From: SAR202 cluster bacterium
Lineage (GTDB): Bacteria > Chloroflexota > Dehalococcoidia > Lucifugimonadales > UBA3495
Assembly (NCBI GenBank): GCA_013204585.1
Contig: JABMNL010000033.1
Coordinates: 1 to 64,000, forward strand
Direction: 5' to 3'
Length of the DNA stretch: 64,000 nt
Numbering within the stretch: position 1 is the first letter of the stretch; each line of letters begins with the position of its first letter. The notes under the pieces are model-generated. The model had not been told where the DNA came from. It made no database searches and saw only the letters and a list, made by a program, of their open reading frames with translations. The translations under genes and the position numbers were made by a program. Below are positions 53,637 through 60,686 of the stretch, one piece after another.

Positions 53637-54767
53637 CTATATGTAATGAGGCATTACTTTGTCGATAAACAATTCAATAGAACGTTCGGCGACCTCGGCA
53701 GGCATATTGCCGAAATGGAACGCGCAGACGAAGTAATTGGCGCCGCTCTCGACGTATGAGTCCATGTATTGGCGAAGAGTATCGGGCGTACCAGCCAGTA
53801 CCCTAAACGAAGCAGATTCTTTTTGGGCTATGACGTTTTCCGCCGCGCCCGATGCCCTAGTGCCAGCATCAGCCTCGGCTCGGTAGTGGGCGTCGGCATT
53901 GCGATCTGGGAGCGCGGCCGGCCGGGGATTCTCCTGCCCGCCGGTGAACTGGTCCAGTCCCCGCTGTTCCGCTTCCATTCGGCGTGGGGCTGAAAGATTC
54001 CATAGATATTCTTCCCATGCCGGTTTGGCCGCTTGGATTGCCGCTTCTTCCGTGTCGGCGATGACCATGTGGGTGACGAGCCCGATTTTTGGCTCGGTTC
54101 CCTGGGCGGTGAGTGCGCCTTCGCCGTGGGTGCTCTTCCAAACATCTTTGTACCGGACGACGTTGGGCCCAAAACTGTCCAACGTACCGACGATGATGCT
54201 ATTCATGCCCTCGGTGGCGGCGGTCTCGACGTTCCGCATGTACCACATGGGCGGGTATGGGGTCTGCTTGGGGTGGAGCCGCATGGGCAGCTTGTCGAAA
54301 TTATAAAATTCGCCTTTGAATGTCAGGTAATCGGTGTTTAGACCTTGCCGCACCACGTTCAGAGTCTCGTTATATTTGGTGAAGTTTGCCTCCACATCCC
54401 AATCGCTACCCCAGAAATACGCCTCCAAGACGCCGCCTCGTCCAACCCCAACCTCTAGTCTGCCGTTGCTCAAATGATCCAGCATGCAGATTTCTTCGAT
54501 AAGGCGCAGCGGATGGTGCAAGGGGAGAACATAGATGCACGGACAAAGCCGAATTTGATTAGTCCTCTGGGAGGCAGCAGCCAAGAAAACATTCTGTGAC
54601 GGCGCTAGGCTATGCACTGCCGGAGTGTGATGCTCGGCAAGGTGATAGCCGTAGAACCCGGCTGAATCAAATATTTCAATCTGTTTCAGCCGGTCGGCAT
54701 ATACCTGGTCTAATTCTTGTCCCGGAATCGGTTCAATATGGTCGAATACGCCGAAGTCTAATCCCAT
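53637..54767 (-). CDS. LLM-class flavin-dependent oxidoreductase
   Basis: 376 aa luciferase-like monooxygenase (TIM barrel, FMN or F420). FYGYHLAEHHTPAVHSLAPS, HPLRLIEEICMLDHLSNGRL and EVGVGRGG are strong family motifs. Whether it uses FMN or F420 cannot be read. It lies between the peptide transporter permease genes and the OsmC gene. LLM enzymes often act on sulfonates, nitriloacetate or terpenoids imported by nearby transporters (inference only). Confidence 0.88.
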   Translation of the reverse strand: MGLDFGVFDHIEPIPGQELDQVYADRLKQIEIFDSAGFYGYHLAEHHTPAVHSLAPSQNVFLAAASQRTNQIRLCPCIYVLPLHHPLRLIEEICMLDHLSNGRLEVGVGRGGVLEAYFWGSDWDVEANFTKYNETLNVVRQGLNTDYLTFKGEFYNFDKLPMRLHPKQTPYPPMWYMRNVETAATEGMNSIIVGTLDSFGPNVVRYKDVWKSTHGEGALTAQGTEPKIGLVTHMVIADTEEAAIQAAKPAWEEYLWNLSAPRRMEAEQRGLDQFTGGQENPRPAALPDRNADAHYRAEADAGTRASGAAENVIAQKESASFRVLAGTPDTLRQYMDSYVESGANYFVCAFHFGNMPAEVAERSIELFIDKVMPHYI

Positions 54768-54785
54768 GCTCTTTCATTCCAATTT

Positions 54786-54832
54786 GTTGCAGGCGCGTCT
54801 CAATAAATGACGCGAAACAACGCGCCTGCAAC
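54786..54832 (-). terminator. Long-stem hairpin after the OsmC gene
   Basis: GTTGCAGGCGCG (54786-54797) and CGCGCCTGCAAC (54821-54832) are perfect 12-base arms with a 23-base loop, in the 81-base gap between the OsmC gene and the LLM gene. No T tract, so either a weak terminator or an mRNA-stability element. Confidence 0.5.
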
Positions 54833-54848
54833 GTTTCAATCTGAGAAT

Positions 54849-55358
54849 CTAACCTAGCCTGAAGGGCTCCCCGTTAACGGTGAGCGTCTCTTCAAAGGGT
54901 GTTGGGTTTACAATTGCAGCCCGCACCCAGCACCCGTTCTTCGCGTTACGAAGTACGGCCGCTACACGGTCCGGGGCTTCGGGGGACTCAATCTCGTACA
55001 TGGTCTCCACCTTGGGCGCTCCGGCCTTGATGGTCCCAGCCAGAACCGATCCAGAAATATCGAAGTGGACCTTTGCTTCTGCCCGTACCTTCGTAATTTG
55101 GACCTTCATTAATTGAGAGTACCTCTCAATCTGGGTCATTTCTCAAAATAAGATTGAAGCCGCAAAGTAGTGCAACGGAGCCGGTGCACTACTAAGGCCT
55201 CCGATGGTCTCCGGTTCGTCGCAATAGATGAAGTGCCCGCGTACCTTCGCCCGCCTCAGCATGTTGCCGAGATCGTCGACTTCGCATTCGATTACCATTG
55301 CCCGGGAACTTTGGCCTGCGGGAATCGGCTCGTAATTGGGTTCAACCTGAGTAGACAT
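54849..55358 (-). CDS. OsmC-family protein, candidate selenoprotein (in-frame TGA = Sec72)
   Basis: 169 aa if TGA at 55145-55143 is read as selenocysteine. Start at ATG 55358 with GAGGTG upstream. Before the TGA: RGHFIYCDEPETIGGLSSAP followed by LHYFAASILF, the usual OsmC stretch leading to the first catalytic Cys. After it in the same frame: EMTQIERYSQLMKVQ, ETMYEIESPEAPDRVA, NAKNGCWVRAAIVNP (second Cys, about 143) and EETLTVNGEPF. OsmC/Ohr proteins are peroxidases with two Cys. Without readthrough both halves would be useless. A SECIS-like hairpin lies just downstream. OsmC-like selenoproteins have been reported from marine metagenomes. Confidence 0.85.
55112..55130 (-). promoter_or_regulatory. 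Bacterial SECIS-like hairpin of the OsmC gene
   Basis: On the coding (minus) strand ATTGAGAG-GTA-CTCTCAAT forms a perfect 8-bp stem. The apical loop starts with G and lies 20 nt after the TGA, within the 16-37 nt range usually given for bacterial SECIS elements. It lies inside the reading frame, as bacterial SECIS must. Confidence 0.75.
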
Positions 55359-55718
55359 TGCTGCACCTCGATTAATATTTTTCGAGTCTGGTCCGCCGCC
55401 GAGTGTCCGACAGCGCCAATAGACTAGTGCAAAAAATGTCGGGAGTCTACCGCAGTGTTGGCGGGCCAAAGATCGCCTGGCGAGACTAATTAGCCTCCCA
55501 GGTCAGACCGCATTTTATGACTTAGTAGCGGCTCTAATATTCCGTTTGCCAATACAACTGGCCGGTTCCAATCGCATAATGAGGCGTAATTGACATGGAT
55601 TCGGATTCCGCGCTAATGTTGCTCCACCCATAGAAAGGCGAATAGAAGGGCGGCCCTTGCCGTTGCCGTGGGGTCGCTAGTCCTGATAGCCGAATATTGA
55701 CAGGCGAGCACTGAATTT
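55359..55718. other. Divergent region OsmC / ABC ATPase
   Basis: 360 bases between divergent starts. It should hold promoters for the OsmC gene (minus) and the ATPase pair (plus). I see no convincing operator, riboswitch or small gene. The 5' extension of the OsmC frame to 55469 lacks coding character. Confidence 0.4.
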
Positions 55719-56705
55719 ATGCCAGCAAACGACGTAGTACTAGAAGTAAACGATCTTCATACTTACTTCTTTAACAAACGTGGAGTCACTAAAGCGGTGG
55801 ACGGCGTAAGCTTTTCTCTCCGCGCCGGAGAAACCCTGGGCATTGTTGGCGAATCCGGGTGTGGTAAGACCATGACCGCCCTTTCACTGCTCCGGTTGAT
55901 TCCAAAGCCAGCCGCCCGCATCGTCTCCGGGGAAATCATCTTGGACGGTGAGGACCTGGTTCCAAAGAGCAACAAAGAGATGCGGGAGGTGCGTGGTCGC
56001 AAGATTTCCATGATTCTTCAAGACCCGCAAACCTCGTTAAATCCGGTATTCAATATCGGCGACCAATTGTCCGAAGCACTGGGCATTCACAAACCGCTCA
56101 GCAAGGCCGAGAAGGTGGTGCAAGCGGTAGCGTCGCTACGCAACGTCCGGGTGGCAGCCCCGGAGCGCCGACTGAAAGACTACCCACATCAGATGAGCGG
56201 TGGTATGAAGCAGCGCGTCATTGGCGCTATAGCCGTCGCGTCTTCCCCCAAGGTAGTAATTGCCGATGAGCCCACCACAGCGTTGGACGTAACCATTCAA
56301 CTGCAATATTTGCGGTTGTTGAAAGATATTCAAGCTGAGACCGGACTGGCCATCATTTTTATCACCCATGATTTTGGCATCGTAGCGCGCATGTGTGACC
56401 GGGTGGCCGTCATGTACGCCGGACGCATCGTTGAGGAAGCCGGAGTACGGAACCTTTTCAACAAGCCAAGTCATCCGTATACCCAGGCGTTGATGGACTC
56501 GGTTCCAAAGATGGACCGGACCGACCGGCTTTTCGCCATTGACGGGCAGCCGCCGCCGCTATATGCATTGCCTGAGGGTTGTCGGTTCGCTGACCGTTGC
56601 AGTCACGTTAGCGATATTTGCCGGACTGAGTATCCTCCGGTTGCCTCGGTGGAAGAAGGGCATGCGGCAGCGTGCTGGATGCTAGACCCCAAATGGAAAA
56701 AATAG
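55719..56705 (+). CDS. Peptide-type ABC transporter ATPase, DppD-like
   Basis: 328 aa. Walker A GESGCGKTMT, signature MSGGMKQRVIGAIAVAS, Walker B VVIADEPTTALDVT and the C-terminal oligopeptide-ATPase zone with four Cys (GCRFADRCSHVSDICR...AACW), which binds an Fe-S cluster or zinc in some family members. Cotranscribed with the next ATPase gene, 18 bases downstream. The permeases are on the opposite strand, beyond the LLM and OsmC genes. Confidence 0.9.
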   Translation: MPANDVVLEVNDLHTYFFNKRGVTKAVDGVSFSLRAGETLGIVGESGCGKTMTALSLLRLIPKPAARIVSGEIILDGEDLVPKSNKEMREVRGRKISMILQDPQTSLNPVFNIGDQLSEALGIHKPLSKAEKVVQAVASLRNVRVAAPERRLKDYPHQMSGGMKQRVIGAIAVASSPKVVIADEPTTALDVTIQLQYLRLLKDIQAETGLAIIFITHDFGIVARMCDRVAVMYAGRIVEEAGVRNLFNKPSHPYTQALMDSVPKMDRTDRLFAIDGQPPPLYALPEGCRFADRCSHVSDICRTEYPPVASVEEGHAAACWMLDPKWKK

Positions 56706-56723
56706 ACTGACGGAGGACCACCC

Positions 56724-57695
56724 TTGCCCGCAGAGTTGCTCCGCGTTGAAAATCTACAAAAATTCTTCCCTGTGACCCAGGGTCTAATTTTGATGAAAAC
56801 TGTCGGCCATGTCCGGGCGGTTGATGGGATAAACTTCGCCATTAACGAAGGTGAAACCCTGGGACTGGTTGGCGAGTCCGGTTGCGGCAAGACCACCACA
56901 TCCAAGTTGATTCTCCGGCTCGAGGAACCCACAGGCGGCCACATCTACCAAGATGGCAAGGACATCCAGACCTTCAAAGGCCAGGAACTCAAGGATTTCC
57001 GCACCCAGGTTCAGGCCGTTTTCCAAGACCCTTGGTCGTCACTAAGCCCGCGCATGAAGGTCAAAGATATCGTGGCCGAAGCCTTGGTTGTCAACCGGAA
57101 TGTGACTGCTACCGAGGCGCGAGACCGGGTGCGTGAGGTACTGGAACAGGTGGGTTTAGCGCCCGAGGCGGCTGATCTATATCCCCACGAATTCAGCGGC
57201 GGTCAAAGGCAAAGAATCGCCGTAGCCAGCGCCCTGGCATCCTCTCCCAAGCTCATTATTTTGGACGAGCCGGTATCCGCGTTGGACGTTTCCATCCGCG
57301 CCCAAGTGATGAACCTGTTGGTGGACTTGCAGGCCGAGACGGGCGTGGCATTTCTGCTAGTGGCCCATAATCTTGCCACCGTGCGGTACATGGCCCACCA
57401 GACCGTGGTGATGTATCTGGGCAAGATTGTCGAGCACGGTCCAACTGAAAAGCTATACAACGACCCGCAGCATCCCTATACCAGGGCGTTGTTTTCTGCC
57501 GCGTTGCCAGCCCATCCCGACGAGCAACGGGACGAAATCGTCCTGACTGGCGAAGTGCCGTCACCGATTAACCCGCCGCCGGGCTGTTACTTTCACCCCA
57601 GGTGCCCCGTCGCCATGGACCGCTGCTCGCAAGAAGAGCCGGTGCTAAAGGACCACGGCGACAACCACCTGGTTTCCTGCCATCTTTACGACTAG
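56724..57695 (+). CDS. Peptide-type ABC transporter ATPase, DppF-like
   Basis: 323 aa from a TTG start with GGAGGA upstream. Walker A GESGCGKTTTSK, signature FSGGQRQRIAVASALAS, Walker B LIILDEPVSALDVS and the C-terminal PPGCYFHPRCP zone with its Cys residues. It pairs with the DppD-like protein as a heterodimeric motor. The start agrees with the usual family start ELLRVENLQKFFPV. Confidence 0.9.
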   Translation: MPAELLRVENLQKFFPVTQGLILMKTVGHVRAVDGINFAINEGETLGLVGESGCGKTTTSKLILRLEEPTGGHIYQDGKDIQTFKGQELKDFRTQVQAVFQDPWSSLSPRMKVKDIVAEALVVNRNVTATEARDRVREVLEQVGLAPEAADLYPHEFSGGQRQRIAVASALASSPKLIILDEPVSALDVSIRAQVMNLLVDLQAETGVAFLLVAHNLATVRYMAHQTVVMYLGKIVEHGPTEKLYNDPQHPYTRALFSAALPAHPDEQRDEIVLTGEVPSPINPPPGCYFHPRCPVAMDRCSQEEPVLKDHGDNHLVSCHLYD

Positions 57696-57720
57696 AGATA
57701 GGTACGACTAGAAACGGGTC

Positions 57721-58275
57721 CTAGACGACCAAAGGCGCCTCTCCCCCCTCTGGCACGTTAACCTCAAATGCGTTGACGTTCAGGGCCAGCATTGAGTAAT
57801 ACCCCATCATGGTGGTCAACTCGGTCAGCAGTAGCGCTCCGAAGTGGTCGATTACGGCTTTGAACGTGGCGTCGCTCACTCGGTTGGTGGCGAACAGTTC
57901 CGTGGCGTAATCGACGACTATCTGCTCGTCGGCTGGGAGCTTGGGCAGTGGTTTTTTGTCCCGAAGAGCATCTACGAACGCATCGCTAATTCCCTGCTGA
58001 CGAGCCCTGGCGGAATGAGCGAACCAGATGTACTGACAGTCCGTGGCTCGCGCGGTAAGAATCATGATTAATTCTTGAATCTTCTGCGGTAGCTCTGATT
58101 CTTCCCTGAAGTAGAAAACGAGGTGATTGGCCCGTTTTCGCATTTCTGGGCTGTTAATCATGACTGAACCCGGACCGTTTTCGGCCGCGTTCCTGCTAAT
58201 GGCTATTTCGTGGTCAAAGGCCTCGCGATATTTCTCGGGGACTTGGTCTCGGGTTACTGTCGGTATGCGTGCCAT
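57721..58275 (-). CDS. Carboxymuconolactone-decarboxylase (CMD)/AhpD-like protein
   Basis: 184 aa from ATG 58275 with GGAGGTG upstream; a much longer frame to 58539 is not supported. LIMILTARATDCQYIWFAHS and ARQQGISDAFVDALRD are the CMD helical core, with one Cys and the conserved His. The second Cys of AhpD peroxidases (CxxC) is absent, so peroxidase action is unlikely. It is convergent with the DppF-like gene and divergent from the PCYCGC gene. Confidence 0.8.
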   Translation of the reverse strand: MARIPTVTRDQVPEKYREAFDHEIAISRNAAENGPGSVMINSPEMRKRANHLVFYFREESELPQKIQELIMILTARATDCQYIWFAHSARARQQGISDAFVDALRDKKPLPKLPADEQIVVDYATELFATNRVSDATFKAVIDHFGALLLTELTTMMGYYSMLALNVNAFEVNVPEGGEAPLVV

Positions 58276-58436
58276 CTGGCACCTCCATCTTAAATGCTGA
58301 ATATTTTTTCTGTTCTGCGCCGGTTCGGGGTCGCCGCCAGTTCGGGGTCGCCGCATGATAACCAGGAAGCTGACATAGGGCAAGACGGTATTGGGCGAAG
58401 GGTGGCGGTTGGGGCTAATGAAAGTCGGGTCATTGG

Positions 58437-58442
58437 TATAAT
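58437..58442 (+). promoter_or_regulatory. Candidate -10 element of the PCYCGC gene
   Basis: A perfect TATAAT lies 47 bases before the ATG, but no good -35 hexamer stands at 16-18 bases, so the assignment rests on the -10 alone. The gene also has AAGGAGG at a good distance from its ATG. Confidence 0.4.
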
Positions 58443-58488
58443 TAAATAGGGAGATACTGGGCCAACGGGGGAGTTTAAGGAGGCCCGA

Positions 58489-58977
58489 ATGCGCGGTAGA
58501 TTGTCTAGGCCAATCCGGCGCCATCGAAGATGGCCGCACAGCCGCTATGGCATGTGGGCCGTGTTGGCCGCTGTCGCCTTGGGGACGGTTGGATTGCTCT
58601 TTGCGGGCGGCCTATTTGGCGGCGCAACCGGAGATTCCAACCCCGTTGCCTCTGGAGGGATGAATCCCGTTGCAGAAGCCTATTCTTTCGCGGTGAACCA
58701 CCCAGAGATATTGCGCAACATGCCCTGTTATTGTGGCTGTGCCGCCAGTGGCCACCAGAACAACGAAGAATGTTTTGTTGATTCCCGGCTTGATGATGGA
58801 ACGGTGGTACTCAACCCCCATGGCGGGGCTTGAGGCATTTGCGTTGGTATCGCGCGTGACGCGAAACGCCTAACAGAACAAGGCTGGACGCTATCGTCTG
58901 TAAGACAGTGGATAGATGCTACCTACAGCCACTACGGTCCCGGAACTAATACCCCGCCGGTGATGGATACGACCTGA
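58489..58977 (+). CDS. PCYCGC-motif protein, candidate selenoprotein (in-frame TGA = Sec115)
   Basis: 162 aa if TGA 58831-58833 is read as selenocysteine; 114 aa otherwise. A basic N-terminus and one membrane segment (WAVLAAVALGTVGLLFAGG) precede NMPCYCGCAASGHQNNEECF, the signature of the PCYCGC family. The family then has a second Cys pair in the pattern HGxxCGIC. Here it reads NPHGGA-TGA-GICVGIARDAKR, then WTLSSVRQWIDATYSHYGPG, the expected conserved C-terminus, ending at TGA 58975. So Sec would replace the first Cys of a CxxC pair (UGIC), probably an extracytoplasmic redox or metal site. Confidence 0.85.
58841..58869 (+). promoter_or_regulatory. Bacterial SECIS-like hairpin of the PCYCGC gene
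   Basis: Lower stem GCGTT/AACGC, a GGTA bulge, upper stem TCGCG/CGCGA and apical loop CGTGA with G in its second position. The apical loop begins 22 nt after the TGA (21 nt between). Geometry and the loop G match bacterial SECIS rules. Confidence 0.75.
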
Positions 58978-59005
58978 TTTTGTACAGGGTGTGAAGACAG
59001 AAATT

Positions 59006-59044
59006 AAGAATGCCCCAGCTAATTTGGCTGGGGCATTCTTTTTT
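59006..59044 (+). terminator. Rho-independent terminator after the PCYCGC gene
   Basis: AAGAATGCCCCAGC pairs perfectly over 14 bp with GCTGGGGCATTCTT, a 7-base loop, followed by TTTT. It lies 29 bases after the second TGA (58975-58977). It fits the longer reading of that gene, as 170 bases separate it from the first TGA. Confidence 0.92.
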
Positions 59045-59351
59045 ATTCGTTCTATATTCTCCTCTTCCGCTGAATTTGCGGTCATCAGCGACCCATTGCA
59101 GCCCCCGTTTTCTAGCAACACCCTAACAACCCCTGTTGTACCAATATTATCGTTTCAGCGTTAATAGAAATGGGCTACTGAGTGTATTGCTGTCGCGCCT
59201 TTAAGGTCATCAATACGATGCATAACTGAAATGGATATGACCACAATGGCTCATTAGAAATGGCCGTATTGGGCCTTAATCATTACCAATGTAGATGTAA
59301 GAATCATCGTTGGAAGTCCGTGGATGGGCAAATAAATTATCGGATTAATAA
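59045..59351. other. Leader region of the PTPS/FolE2 operon
   Basis: About 300 bases with no gene. I looked for a preQ1 or tetrahydrofolate riboswitch and found no matching motif. A/T-rich stretches before 59352 may hold the promoter. Confidence 0.4.
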
Positions 59352-59714
59352 GTGGAAATATACAAAACATTCAATTTTGAGGCCGCCCACCGGCTGCCCA
59401 ATGTTGCAGAAGGGCATCAGGACAGTGGAATCCACGGTCACTCTTACCGATTCGAAATCTGGCTACAGGGCCCAGTTGGCGATGTAAGCGGCTGGGTCAT
59501 GGATTTCGGGGACGTGAAGGCCGAGGTTGGGCCAATCATTGCTCAGCTGGATCATCGCTACCTAAACGACATAGAAGGACTATTCAATCCAACCAGCGAA
59601 AACCTGGCACGCTGGCTTTGGACAGAATTTCAAAGCTTGCTCCCTTTGATGCACAAAGTGGTAGTCCACGAAACATGCACCTCGGGGTGCGTTTATCAAG
59701 GAAAGGAGAATTAA
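59352..59714 (+). CDS. 6-pyruvoyl-tetrahydropterin-synthase-like protein (catalytic Cys replaced by Asp)
   Basis: 120 aa from a GTG start. Strongly QueD-like: FNFEAAHRLPNVAEGH, HGHSYRFEIWL (zinc His), WVMDFGDVK, QLDHRYLND (Asp-His pair), NPTSENLARWLW and VVHETCTSGCVY. Where E. coli QueD has GHKC-GRL-HGH with catalytic Cys27, this protein has GHQD-SGI-HGH. QueD and PTPS need that Cys. PTPS-III enzymes carry Glu there and make 6-hydroxymethyl-dihydropterin for folate. Asp here suggests a related but distinct reaction. The TAA is directly followed by the GTG of folE2. Confidence 0.85.
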   Translation: MEIYKTFNFEAAHRLPNVAEGHQDSGIHGHSYRFEIWLQGPVGDVSGWVMDFGDVKAEVGPIIAQLDHRYLNDIEGLFNPTSENLARWLWTEFQSLLPLMHKVVVHETCTSGCVYQGKEN

Positions 59715-60578
59715 GTGGTAGACCTAAATCACAACCATACGGCAACCAACGGGGTCTCGACTAATGGGGCCTTAACCATGACATTGGAGGACGTACATGA
59801 GAGGGGTTCTGACCGGCAAATAGCGCTGAACCTAGTAGGTATCAGCGATATTCAATACCCCCTAATCGTCGTCGACCGGGACTCACAAACACAGCAGACC
59901 ATCGCCAAGTTCAGTCTGGGCGTCGACCTCCCGAAAGAGGACAAAGGCGCTCACATGAGCCGGTTTGTGGAGATACTCAGCCAATTCCAAGGCAAGGTAA
60001 ACCTGGCGGAGATGCCCCGGATGTTGGACCTAATACGGACTCGTTTGGACTGTGACCGGGCCAACATTCAAGTCGCTTTCCCCTATTTCCTAGAGCGTTC
60101 CGCTCCGGTTAGTGGGGCTACGGCGCTAATGGATTACGAGTGTTCGTACTCCGCCGACATGGACAACTTCGGATCAACTGCTGTGATGAGCGTTCGTGTG
60201 CCGGTGGCTTCACTTTGCCCTTGCAGCAAGGCCATCAGCGATTACGGGGCCCATAACCAGCGCGGCTACGTGACAATCGAGGTTAAGGCGGTCCAGCCCG
60301 GTCCTGAGATTTGGCTCGCCGACCTTATCGAAATTGCCGAAAAGTCGGCCTCGGCCCCCGTTTATCCCATATTGAAACGGCCCGATGAACGCTATGTGAC
60401 TATGCAGGCTTATGAAAATCCTGCATTTGTCGAAGACATCGTCCGTGAGGCGGCTTGGAGTTTGACCCAAGACAGCCGAGTGCTCTGGTGCCGTGTGAAC
60501 GTGGTTAACCACGAGAGCATTCACAACCATAACGTCTTCGGCTCGGTCGAATGGCACCGCTTCGGTTCTGAAGGTTAA
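59715..60578 (+). CDS. folE2: GTP cyclohydrolase FolE2 (type IB)
   Basis: 287 aa. It converts GTP to 7,8-dihydroneopterin triphosphate, the substrate of PTPS-family enzymes. PVASLCPCSKAISDYGAHNQ contains the metal-binding Cys and family signature. NHESIHNHNVF near the end is also conserved. The N-terminal 25 residues are a low-complexity extension. Start GTG with no gap after the PTPS-like gene, so the two are translationally coupled, consistent with consecutive steps. Confidence 0.92.
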   Translation: MVDLNHNHTATNGVSTNGALTMTLEDVHERGSDRQIALNLVGISDIQYPLIVVDRDSQTQQTIAKFSLGVDLPKEDKGAHMSRFVEILSQFQGKVNLAEMPRMLDLIRTRLDCDRANIQVAFPYFLERSAPVSGATALMDYECSYSADMDNFGSTAVMSVRVPVASLCPCSKAISDYGAHNQRGYVTIEVKAVQPGPEIWLADLIEIAEKSASAPVYPILKRPDERYVTMQAYENPAFVEDIVREAAWSLTQDSRVLWCRVNVVNHESIHNHNVFGSVEWHRFGSEG

Positions 60579-60582
60579 CCAA

Positions 60583-60622
60583 GTTAACTACCCAGTTAAC
60601 TACCCAGTTAACTACTAACTAC
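60583..60622. repeat. 12-bp tandem repeats in the folE2 / ADA-like gap
   Basis: AGTTAACTACCC occurs twice plus a third partial copy (AGTTAACTAC), followed by TAACTACCCGG. It fills half of the 108-base gap and is similar in style to the 14-base duplication at 7.5 kb. Confidence 0.75.
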
Positions 60623-60686
60623 CCGGCACACTACCCGGCTACAAATTGGGCGTTGGCACGATTCCGACCCAACTCTGGAGGCAAGT

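Noticed and set aside
55143-55358. OsmC region as a pseudogene or as two small separate genes
   Set aside because: Both halves are in the same frame with no other lesion, the stop is TGA exactly at a catalytic Cys, and a SECIS-like hairpin follows. Decay would not be expected to keep all of these.
59045-59351. preQ1 or tetrahydrofolate riboswitch upstream of the PTPS-like gene
   Set aside because: No matching conserved motif was found.
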